Assembly: GCF_900107835.1 (NCBI RefSeq) | Contig: NZ_FNRG01000011.1 | Location: 42,874 to 106,873 of the forward strand | Direction of reading: 5' to 3' | From: Oribacterium sp. KHPX15 | GTDB taxonomy: Bacteria; Bacillota; Clostridia; Lachnospirales; Lachnospiraceae | Length of the DNA stretch: 64,000 bases | Shown here: one piece after another, positions 35,998 to 43,128 of the stretch | Layout of the letters: the number at the start of each line of letters is the position of its first letter | Position numbering within the stretch: the first letter of the stretch is position 1 | The notes under the pieces: generated by a model | Databases searched by the model: none | Seen by the model: only the letters and a program-made list of their open reading frames with translations | Told to the model about the DNA's origin: nothing | Position numbers and translations under genes: made by a program

Positions 35998-37590
35998 ATG
36001 GCAAATTTAAAAGAAGAGATTGAGAAGAGACGTACGTTTGCGATCATTTCTCACCCGGATGCAGGTAAGACAACATTAACAGAGAAGTTCCTTCTTTACG
36101 GAGGTGCTATCAACCTTGCAGGTACCGTTAAGGGACGTAAGGCCACCAAGCATGCAGTTTCAGACTGGATGGAGATAGAGAAGCAGAGAGGTATTTCCGT
36201 TACTTCTTCAGTGCTTCAGTTTAATTACGGAGATAAATGTATAAATATCCTTGATACTCCGGGTCACCAGGATTTCTCGGAGGATACCTATCGTACACTT
36301 ATGGCTGCCGACAGTGCCGTCATGGTTATCGATGGCGCAAAGGGTGTTGAGCCTCAGACAATCAAACTTTTCAAGGTCTGCGTAATGCGTCACATTCCTA
36401 TCTTTACTTTTGTTAATAAGTTTGACCGTGAGGCCCGTGACCCATATGAGCTTCTTGACGAAATCGAGAGCGTTCTTGGCATCCACACCTGTCCTGTAAA
36501 CTGGCCCATTGGCTGCGGACGCAACTTCAAAGGCGTCTTCGATCGTGAGACTGAAACCGTGGAGCTTTTTACTGCCAATGCCGGCGGCACCAAAGCTGTT
36601 GAGGAGCAGGACGTAAAACTTGATGATCCTAAGTTAAAGGATCTTGTGGGTTTTGAGTATTATGACAAGCTTCAGGAGGATCTGGAGCTTCTGGACGGAG
36701 CTTCTGACGATTATGATCAGGAAAGAGTCAATAAGGGAGAGCTTACTCCTGTATTCTTTGGCTCAGCTCTTACAAACTTCGGTGTCAGAACCTTCCTTGA
36801 GCACTTCCTGAAGATGACATTACCACCTCTTCCCAGAAGTAGTGACAAGGGCGTTATCGATACAGTTGACGAGCAGTTCTCAGCCTTCGTTTTTAAGATT
36901 CAGGCTAATATGGATCCAAAACACAGGGATCGTGTCGCTTTTATGCGTATATGCTCGGGCGAATTCGATGCAGGAATGGAAGTTAATCACGTGCAGACCG
37001 GCCGTAAGGTGAAGCTCAGCCAGCCTACCCAGATGATGGCGGATGAGCGTAAGATAGTTGAAAAGGCCTACGCCGGAGACATTATCGGAATTTTCGATCC
37101 GGGTATCTTCTCTATCGGAGATACACTGGAGCTTTCCAATAAGAAATTTGCTTACGAGGGAATCCCTACCTTCGCGCCGGAACACTTCGCAAGAGTCCGT
37201 CAGGTAGACACCATGAAGCGTAAGCAGTTCCTGAAGGGTATTTCCCAGATCGCCCAGGAAGGTGCCATCCAGATCTTCCAGGAGTACAACACCGGTATGG
37301 AAGAGATCATCGTCGGCGTTGTAGGTGTACTTCAGTTTGAAGTCCTCACCTTCCGTCTCAAGAACGAGTACAACGTTGACGTCAAGCTCGACATGCTGCC
37401 CTATGAGCATCTGCGCTGGGTTGAGAACTACACCGAGATCAACATTGACAAGATCCAGGGAACTTCGGACATGAAAATCGTAAAGGATCTGAAGGACCGC
37501 CCGCTGCTTCTGTTCGCGCATGAGTGGTCGGTAGGTATGGTGCTTGACAGAAATAAGGATCTCAGGCTTACTGAGTTTGGAAAGAATTAA
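35998..37590 (+). CDS. prfC: Peptide chain release factor 3
   Basis: The 530-aa translational GTPase removes RF1 and RF2 from the ribosome after termination. Motifs are SHPDAGKTT, QRGISVTSSVLQF, DTPGHQDFSEDTYRTL and NKFDREARD. The length is normal for RF3 and well short of EF-G. GGAGAAG precedes the ATG. pepV follows after 11 bp. Confidence 0.97.
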   Translation: MANLKEEIEKRRTFAIISHPDAGKTTLTEKFLLYGGAINLAGTVKGRKATKHAVSDWMEIEKQRGISVTSSVLQFNYGDKCINILDTPGHQDFSEDTYRTLMAADSAVMVIDGAKGVEPQTIKLFKVCVMRHIPIFTFVNKFDREARDPYELLDEIESVLGIHTCPVNWPIGCGRNFKGVFDRETETVELFTANAGGTKAVEEQDVKLDDPKLKDLVGFEYYDKLQEDLELLDGASDDYDQERVNKGELTPVFFGSALTNFGVRTFLEHFLKMTLPPLPRSSDKGVIDTVDEQFSAFVFKIQANMDPKHRDRVAFMRICSGEFDAGMEVNHVQTGRKVKLSQPTQMMADERKIVEKAYAGDIIGIFDPGIFSIGDTLELSNKKFAYEGIPTFAPEHFARVRQVDTMKRKQFLKGISQIAQEGAIQIFQEYNTGMEEIIVGVVGVLQFEVLTFRLKNEYNVDVKLDMLPYEHLRWVENYTEINIDKIQGTSDMKIVKDLKDRPLLLFAHEWSVGMVLDRNKDLRLTEFGKN

Positions 37591-37601
37591 GAGGTAAATA
37601 T

Positions 37602-38996
37602 ATGAACGAATCAGTAAATAAGTGGATAGAGGAACATTTAGACGATCTTATAGAGGATCTGAAGGATTTTGTCTCAATCAATTCTGTACAGGGCTCATAC
37701 GAGCAGGGAAAGCCTTTTGGAGACGGTCCCTTTGATGCCCTGAACTTTGCGATTGATCTTTGCGACAAGTACGGATTTTCTGTAAAGAATTATAACAGCT
37801 ATGTAGGAACTGCGGATTTTGATCCGGAGCTTCCCAGAAGCCTCGACATGCTTTGCCACTGTGATGTGGTGCCCGCAGGCGAGGGCTGGACGGTTACAGA
37901 GCCTTTTAAGCCTGTAGTAAAGGACGGAAGAATCTACGGCCGTGGAACATCTGATGACAAGGGTCCGCTTCTTTGCGCACTTTATGCTATGCGTGCCATC
38001 AAGGAGTGCGGCGTCCCTCTTAAGAAGGGCGTTCGTCTCATTATGGGTTCCGATGAAGAGACAGGTTCTAGTGATATTGAGAAGTACTATGCTGTAGAGC
38101 CTGAGGCAGAGATGACATTTTCTCCGGATGCGGAGTTCCCTCTTATAAATATAGAAAAAGGTCAGTTCAGAGCCGGAATCGTAAAAAGCTTTGAGGAGTC
38201 AAAGACTTTACCGCGACTTATTTCACTTGAGGCAGGTGTGGCCGTTAATGCTGTTCCCCAGAAGGCAGTCATCACACTTGAGGGTCTCGATATGAATCTG
38301 GCTGAGGCTCCCATGGACGAAATTGCAAAAGAATGTGGTGTTACCTGTGAGCAGACCGGTATGAATGAGATAACAGTTATCGGTGAGTCTGCCCATGCAT
38401 CAACTCCCGAGCTTGGAAAGAATGCCGGCATCGCTGCACTTATGCTTGTTGCAAAGCTTCCTCTTACAGAGTGCGAGCAGATAAAGGCTATTAAGAATGT
38501 ACTTAAGCTGTTCCCTTACGGAGTTACAGACGGTTCCGGCCTCGGCATCAAGATGAGTGATGCAGAGTCCCACGACCTTACATGCACCCTGGATATGTTC
38601 CATATCACAACTACCGGGCTTGATCTCATGTTCGACAGCCGTACACCGCTTATTGCAACCAAGGAGAACTGTGAGGATGTGGCAGGAAAAAGTATTGAGT
38701 CCCTCGGCCTTGAGTTTGAAAGCAAGGGTATAGTTCCTCCTCATGCGGTTCCTTCAGACTCTGAATTTGTTCAGAAGCTCCTTAAGTCCTACGAGACAGT
38801 AACCGGCCTCAAGGGCGAAGCCATGGCAATCGGCGGCGGCACCTATGTTCACGAGTTAAAGAACGGCGTAGCCTTCGGTGCAGTCCTTCCGGGCGTTGAC
38901 ACCCGCATGCACGGCGCCGACGAGTTCTTCGACCTCGATAACATCGTGATTGCCACTAAGGTTTACGCAGAGGCGATCATTGAGCTTTGCTCATAA
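37602..38996 (+). CDS. pepV: M20-family dipeptidase (PepV-like)
   Basis: The 464-aa metallopeptidase removes N-terminal residues from dipeptides and short peptides. Metal-site motifs of the M20 family are LCHCDVVPAGEGW (His), GRGTSDDKGPLL (bridging Asp) and GSDEETGSSD (catalytic and metal Glu). A lid or dimerisation domain sits between about residues 175 and 370. GAGGTAAATAT precedes the ATG. Exact substrate range is not visible, and other M20A dipeptidases are possible. Confidence 0.9.
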   Translation: MNESVNKWIEEHLDDLIEDLKDFVSINSVQGSYEQGKPFGDGPFDALNFAIDLCDKYGFSVKNYNSYVGTADFDPELPRSLDMLCHCDVVPAGEGWTVTEPFKPVVKDGRIYGRGTSDDKGPLLCALYAMRAIKECGVPLKKGVRLIMGSDEETGSSDIEKYYAVEPEAEMTFSPDAEFPLINIEKGQFRAGIVKSFEESKTLPRLISLEAGVAVNAVPQKAVITLEGLDMNLAEAPMDEIAKECGVTCEQTGMNEITVIGESAHASTPELGKNAGIAALMLVAKLPLTECEQIKAIKNVLKLFPYGVTDGSGLGIKMSDAESHDLTCTLDMFHITTTGLDLMFDSRTPLIATKENCEDVAGKSIESLGLEFESKGIVPPHAVPSDSEFVQKLLKSYETVTGLKGEAMAIGGGTYVHELKNGVAFGAVLPGVDTRMHGADEFFDLDNIVIATKVYAEAIIELCS

Positions 38997-39007
38997 AATT
39001 GCAAAAG

Positions 39008-39042
39008 GAGACCATGGGGGCAAATCTTGCGTCCATGGTCTC
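39008..39042. terminator. Hairpin after pepV
   Basis: GAGACCATGG (39008-39017) pairs perfectly with CCATGGTCTC (39033-39042), with a GCAA/TTGC stem inside. No clean T-run follows. It lies directly upstream of array 2. Confidence 0.65.
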
Positions 39043-39056
39043 AATTAGTTTATCTT

Positions 39057-39335
39057 GAAATTGAGTCAACCATATAGATGTAATTGATTGACTGCAAATC
39101 CAATAATGGCTTGATATGAGTCAAATCCCAAGCATATTATTGATGACTTCAATTCAAGATATTTTCATGAGAGTCAAACGATGAGTTTGATCAGAATGAT
39201 TCAAAATCTTCAAATCCGCAATATGAGTCATGTTTGCAAGCAATAATGGATGACTTCCATTATGATATTGTTCAAAATGGGTCAGCTTGAAGATTTGTAA
39301 CAGTTCAGCCGATCCTGTTTTTAGAACCCGGGTCA
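39057..39335. repeat. 53-bp periodic array of alternating TGASTCA sites (array 2)
   Basis: Block A GTCA starts at 39065, 39120, 39173, 39227, 39281 and 39332. Block B TGAC (or TGAT) starts at 39089, 39144, 39197 and 39251, each exactly 24 bp after its A block, as in array 1. Period 51-55 bp. It fills the gap between pepV and the tRNA promoter. Motif flanks (ATATGAGTCA, ATGACTTCAAT) resemble array 1 but the spacers differ. Confidence 0.85.
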
Positions 39336-39402
39336 AATATTTTTTGTATCAGTGCAATTTTTTCGGGGTCAAAAAAATTTCTGTATTTGTAGTATTTTTT
39401 TC

Positions 39403-39431
39403 TTGACTTTTATATATCGAGGCTGTATATT
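39403..39431 (+). promoter_or_regulatory. tRNA-Leu promoter
   Basis: TTGACT (39403-39408), a 17-bp spacer, then TATATT (39426-39431), about 12 bp before the mature tRNA. Confidence 0.85.
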
Positions 39432-39442
39432 ATACGAGTCGC

Positions 39443-39526
39443 GCGGAGGTGCTGAAATTGGCAGACAGGCAAGACTAAGGATCTTGTGTCCGGTAGGACG
39501 TGTGGGTTCAAGTCCCATCCTCCGCA
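39443..39526 (+). tRNA. tRNA-Leu, anticodon AAG
   Basis: Class II cloverleaf. The acceptor stem GCGGAGG (39443-39449) pairs with CCTCCGC (39519-39525), with discriminator A. The anticodon stem CAAGA/TCTTG encloses loop CTAAGGA, anticodon AAG at 39477-39479. A long variable arm (TGTCC/GGACG) and a TTCAAGT T-loop follow. CCA is not encoded. An A at position 34 would normally be edited to inosine. The codon read, CTT, is the dominant leucine codon of tuf and fusA here. Confidence 0.95.
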
Positions 39527-39528
39527 GC

Positions 39529-39563
39529 AAAGAGCAACAGGTTAGACCTGGTGCTCTTTTTTT
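39529..39563 (+). terminator. tRNA-Leu terminator
   Basis: AAAGAGCA and ACAGGT pair with ACCTGG and TGCTCTTT (39529-39559), followed by a T-run. Confidence 0.93.
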
Positions 39564-39694
39564 GTTCTCAGTCTTCCCGGTAATCTCTGCTATAGCTTCT
39601 CTTTATAACTCATTATCGTTTTAATTTAATTGATTAAATCCCAACCGTGTACTAAAATTTGATGCATATTGAATTCGATATATGGAGGAACTTA

Positions 39695-40720
39695 ATGGCT
39701 AAGGGTGATGTAATCATCCAATTGGTCAACATGGGCAAGGCATTTCACACAAGTTCCGGGGATGTTGTTGCGCTTGATGACATTAATTTGGATATAAAGG
39801 AGGGTTCCGTTCAGGGAATCATCGGACTTTCCGGCGCAGGAAAGTCAACACTTGTAAGATGTATAAATTATCTTGAGATACCCACGAGCGGTAAGGTTAT
39901 TTTTGAGGGCAAGTCCCTGGGCGATCTTTCCGAAAAGGAGGTTCGCGAAGCCAGAAGAAACATGGGCATGATCTTCCAGCAGTTTAACCTTCTGGATCAG
40001 CGTAATCTTCTGGATAATGTTACCTTCCCGCTGGAAATCGCGGGAACGGACAGAAAGAAGGCCAGGGAGAGAGCCATGGAACTGCTCAAACTCGTAGGTC
40101 TCGAAGACAGAGTAAAGAACTATCCGGCACAGCTTTCCGGAGGTCAGAAGCAGAGAGTGGCTATCGCAAGGGCTCTCGCTACAAATCCGAAGGTGCTACT
40201 TTGTGATGAGGCAACCTCGGCCCTGGACCCAAAGACCACAACTCAGATCCTTGAGCTTTTGAAGCAGATCAATCAGGAGATGGGAGTCACGGTCATAGTC
40301 ATTACCCACCAGATGTCGGTTATCGAAGCCATCTGCGATTCCGTGGCCATCATTGACCACAGCCACATCGCCGAGAGCGGACCTGTGGCGGAGGTATTCA
40401 GCAACCCGAAGACAGAAATCGGCCGCAGGCTTATCCTTGGGGATGGTAATGCTGACTCCGTGAAGCCGGTGGATTTCGGTGTAGACAGTAACAGGAAGAT
40501 ACGTATCGTATTTGACGGCCACTCTGCTCATCAGCCTATCATTTCGGATCTGGTGCTCACCTGCAAGGTGCCGGTCAACATCCTTTTTGCAAATACTAAG
40601 GAAGTTGAAGGTCAGGCAGTGGGCCAGATGGTGGTGGAGCTTCCCGGAGAGGAAGAGGATGCAGAGAAGATCCTGCATTATCTTAAGGACAACAGTATAA
40701 AGTTTGAGGAGGTGAACTGA
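39695..40720 (+). CDS. metN: Methionine ABC transporter, ATP-binding protein
   Basis: The 341-aa ATPase has Walker A GLSGAGKST, the ABC signature LSGGQKQR, Walker B VLLCDEATSAL and a C-terminal ACT-like NIL domain (residues about 260-341) that senses methionine in the MetN family. I start at ATG 39695 with GGAGGA upstream, since in-frame codons from 39659 have no ribosome site. It overlaps metI by one base. No S-box or T-box element is visible in the 130 bp upstream. Confidence 0.95.
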   Translation: MAKGDVIIQLVNMGKAFHTSSGDVVALDDINLDIKEGSVQGIIGLSGAGKSTLVRCINYLEIPTSGKVIFEGKSLGDLSEKEVREARRNMGMIFQQFNLLDQRNLLDNVTFPLEIAGTDRKKARERAMELLKLVGLEDRVKNYPAQLSGGQKQRVAIARALATNPKVLLCDEATSALDPKTTTQILELLKQINQEMGVTVIVITHQMSVIEAICDSVAIIDHSHIAESGPVAEVFSNPKTEIGRRLILGDGNADSVKPVDFGVDSNRKIRIVFDGHSAHQPIISDLVLTCKVPVNILFANTKEVEGQAVGQMVVELPGEEEDAEKILHYLKDNSIKFEEVN

Positions 40721-41382
40721 TGGACGCAGCATCAATTTCCATGTATTTTGAGGAGACCTGGGCGACCATTTACATGACACTCATCTCCAGTGCTATTTCA
40801 TATCTTATAGGTATCCCCCTGGGAGTTATCCTGGTTGTAACGGATAAGGACGGTATCGCACCATGCAATCCGGTGCACACGGCACTTGGTGTGGTTATCA
40901 ATATTTTCCGTTCCATTCCGTTCCTGATCCTTCTGGTAATGGTTTTGCCCCTCACCAAATTCCTGGTGGGGACAACATTGGGACCTAAGGCTATCATTCC
41001 GCCCCTTATCATTGCTTCCGCCCCCTATATAGGAAGAATGGTGGAGTCCTCACTTAAAGAGGTAAGCGCCGGCGTTATAGAAGCCGCAAAGTCAATGGGT
41101 GCCAGCAACTGGCAGATTATTTACAAGGTGCTGATCCCTGAGGCAAAGCCAAGCCTTCTTGTGGGAGCCGCAATCTGTATCACAACCATCCTCAGCTATT
41201 CGGCTATGGCAGGTTTTGTAGGAGGCGGAGGCCTGGGAGCCATCGCCCTGAACTACGGATATTACCGCTACAAGACAGATATCATGATGATCGCGGTTGT
41301 GATCCTTGTGGTGCTTGTACAGATCATTCAGGAATTCTGGATGAGAGTTTCCAGGGCTACGGATAAGAGAGCAAGGAACTGA
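40720..41382 (+). CDS. metI: Methionine ABC transporter, permease
   Basis: The 220-aa protein has five or so membrane helices and the EAA-type loop that contacts MetN (GVIEAAKSMGASNWQIIYKVLIPEA). The length and ...GGGGLGAIALNYGYYRYKTDIM are typical of MetI. The ATG overlaps the metN stop (TGATG), so the two are translationally coupled. A structured 170-bp gap separates it from metQ. Confidence 0.96.
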   Translation: MDAASISMYFEETWATIYMTLISSAISYLIGIPLGVILVVTDKDGIAPCNPVHTALGVVINIFRSIPFLILLVMVLPLTKFLVGTTLGPKAIIPPLIIASAPYIGRMVESSLKEVSAGVIEAAKSMGASNWQIIYKVLIPEAKPSLLVGAAICITTILSYSAMAGFVGGGGLGAIALNYGYYRYKTDIMMIAVVILVVLVQIIQEFWMRVSRATDKRARN

Positions 41383-41445
41383 CAAGTTTAATGTTTTCGT
41401 ATTTTCTCTGGTGCTTCCCGAAGGAGTGTCAGTCTAAATAAAACC

Positions 41446-41535
41446 GACAGGTCAAACCTGTCGTGGGGATCACCGTTTCCCCAAAAAACGGTATACGTAA
41501 GTCCTTCGTCTGACAAGACGAAAAATCAAAGGACC
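41446..41535 (+). promoter_or_regulatory. Structured leader between metI and metQ
   Basis: CGACAGGT/ACCTGTCG forms a perfect 8-bp hairpin (41446-41464). Further on, GTCCTT with CGTCT pairs with AGACG and AAAGGAC (about 41502-41535). No T-run is present, so this is more likely an mRNA-stability or expression-balance element than a terminator. Confidence 0.5.
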
Positions 41536-41552
41536 AACGAGGGAGGAACATT

Positions 41553-42521
41553 ATGAAAAAGAATTTAACAGTAGTTCTTGTAGCAGTACTTGCGGCAGCA
41601 TCACTTGCAGCCTGCGGTTCATCAGAGACCAAGGCAACAACAGCTGCAGCAACAGAAGCAGCTGCAACATCCGCAGCAACATCCGCAGCAACAGAGGCTG
41701 CCAAGGAGACAGAGGCAGCAGGCGAGACAGAAGCCGCTAAGGAAACAGAGGCAGCTGCTGAGGCAGGCAGTGCCGTAGAGCCGCTTGCAGAGGCAGTAGA
41801 CATTAAGATCGGTGCAACACCAAGCCCTCATGCAGAGATTCTCGAGCAGGCAAAGGATGAACTTGCAGCAGCAGGCATTAACCTTGACATCGTTGTTTAC
41901 AATGATTACGTTCAGCCAAACCTTGCTACAGATCAGGGCGAGATCCAGGCTAACTACTTCCAGCACCAGCCATATCTTGATGATTTCAATGCTGAGAACG
42001 GAACCCACCTTACATCAGTGGGCGCTATCCACTATGAGCCGTTCGGAATCTACGCAGGAAAGGCAAATGATCTTTCAAACATCGCTGACAAGGCTCAGAT
42101 CGCTGTTCCTAACGATACAACCAATGAGGCTCGTGCTCTTCAGCTTCTTCAGGCTAACGGCATCATCACTCTCAAGGAGGGTGTAGGTCTCACAGCTACA
42201 AAGCAGGATATCGTTGAGAATCCTCACAATGTTGAGATCCTTGAGGTTGAGGCTGCTCAGATCCCGAGATCTATCGAGTCAGTTGATTTTGCCTGCATGA
42301 ACGGTAACTATGCCATCGATGCCGGCTTCAAGCCTTCAGATGCTCTTGCTCAGGAGGATGCTTCTTCAGAGGCAGCCCAGACTTATGCCAATGTTGTTGT
42401 AGTGTCAGATGCTGACGCTGATTCAGAGTGGGCTAAGAAGCTTGTTGAGGTGCTTCAGTCTGAGAAGGTTTCTGAGTACATCACAAATACTTATGAGGGC
42501 GGCGTTATCCCGATGAAGTAA
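41553..42521 (+). CDS. metQ: Methionine-binding lipoprotein
   Basis: The 322-aa substrate-binding protein has a lipobox (LAAC, Cys21) processed by Lgt and signal peptidase II. Residues about 22-82 are an Ala/Thr/Glu-rich tether made of short repeats. The NlpA/MetQ domain then starts IKIGATPSPHAEILEQ and includes YFQHQPYLDDFN and NDTTNEARALQLLQ. GGGAGGAAC precedes the ATG. It completes metNIQ. The tether is longer than in typical MetQ. Confidence 0.95.
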   Translation: MKKNLTVVLVAVLAAASLAACGSSETKATTAAATEAAATSAATSAATEAAKETEAAGETEAAKETEAAAEAGSAVEPLAEAVDIKIGATPSPHAEILEQAKDELAAAGINLDIVVYNDYVQPNLATDQGEIQANYFQHQPYLDDFNAENGTHLTSVGAIHYEPFGIYAGKANDLSNIADKAQIAVPNDTTNEARALQLLQANGIITLKEGVGLTATKQDIVENPHNVEILEVEAAQIPRSIESVDFACMNGNYAIDAGFKPSDALAQEDASSEAAQTYANVVVVSDADADSEWAKKLVEVLQSEKVSEYITNTYEGGVIPMK

Positions 42522-42546
42522 TATATATGCTCAACACATGAGCTGC

Positions 42547-42566
42547 CATCACTATATATAGTGATG
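42547..42566. repeat. 20-bp perfect palindrome after metQ
   Basis: CATCACTATATATAGTGATG is its own complement, and lies 26 bp after the metQ stop. It could be an operator for a dimeric regulator or an mRNA 3' hairpin. Its centre resembles a NrdR half-box pair, but the flanks do not fit. Confidence 0.7.
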
Positions 42567-42591
42567 ATTCCCACCTACATATGGATTTTTG

Positions 42592-42625
42592 ATCCCTGCA
42601 GACATATGCTCTGCAGGGATTTTTC
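42592..42625 (+). terminator. metQ terminator
   Basis: ATCCCTGCAGA (42592-42602) pairs with TCTGCAGGGAT (42610-42620), followed by TTTTC. Confidence 0.93.
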
Positions 42626-43128
42626 TTTGCTCCCGAAAACAATAATATGACAAAATTTAAGTGATTATTTAAGATTTTAAAAATCAAGTTGGAATTTTCA
42701 ACAAAACATCGGCGAAACCGGCGAAAGCCCGGAAGACCGCGATATTACTTGATTTATACCCCTGTAATCTAAGAGAAATCGTGTGTGGATTTTTAGGTGG
42801 AAATTGCTAAAATTCTCCGTTTTTTACAAAAAATTGACTTTTGGATATTTGGTATTTAAATCCGGTGGAAATAGTAGTATAGTATTTCTGCACACAAGAT
42901 ATAGTGCTTTTAGAGACGAGAAAAACAATATTTGGTAAAAACACTATAGAAGAAATATATTTTTGAAAATGCACTTAGGTTGATGAAATTACGAAATCAT
43001 CAGAAGATGCCGAGGCCGAAACATTGGTCCGGGCACAAAATATAATAAAGATTTTCGAGGTTCGGGTTAAAGGGAACCGGTCTGAAATTCTTTCTGCGGT
43101 GTGGATGTAAATAAAAGGGGGAGCAGAT
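42626..43128 (+). other. Long intergenic region and leader of nrdD
   Basis: No gene is visible. GCGAAA- and GGAAG-containing sequence near 42710-42745 (around CCGGCGAAAGCCCGG) could fold, but I cannot match it to a known riboswitch. A TATAGT at 42878 is a candidate -10. NrdR boxes follow at 42892-42938. The predicted nrdD leader is then about 230 nt. Confidence 0.5.
42892..42938 (+). promoter_or_regulatory. NrdR box pair upstream of nrdD
   Basis: Box 1 is ACACAAGATATAGTGC (42892-42907). Box 2 is the weaker AAACAATATTTGGTAA (42923-42938), offset by 31 bp. NrdR operators are 16-bp boxes of the form ACACWATATATWGTGT, paired about three helical turns apart. The regulator nrdR is encoded at 54277. 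Confidence 0.7.

Noticed and set aside
39564..39694. SAM riboswitch or T-box before metN
   Set aside because: None of the conserved core sequences could be found and no terminator hairpin precedes metN.
41429..41803. Ala/Val/Ser-rich minus-strand frame over the start of metQ
   Set aside because: It is the complement of the repetitive Ala/Thr/Glu linker of MetQ, an artefact of low complexity.
42690..42760. Cyclic-di-GMP or other riboswitch before nrdD
   Set aside because: GCGAAA-type loops are present but the conserved receptor sequences of known classes are not.
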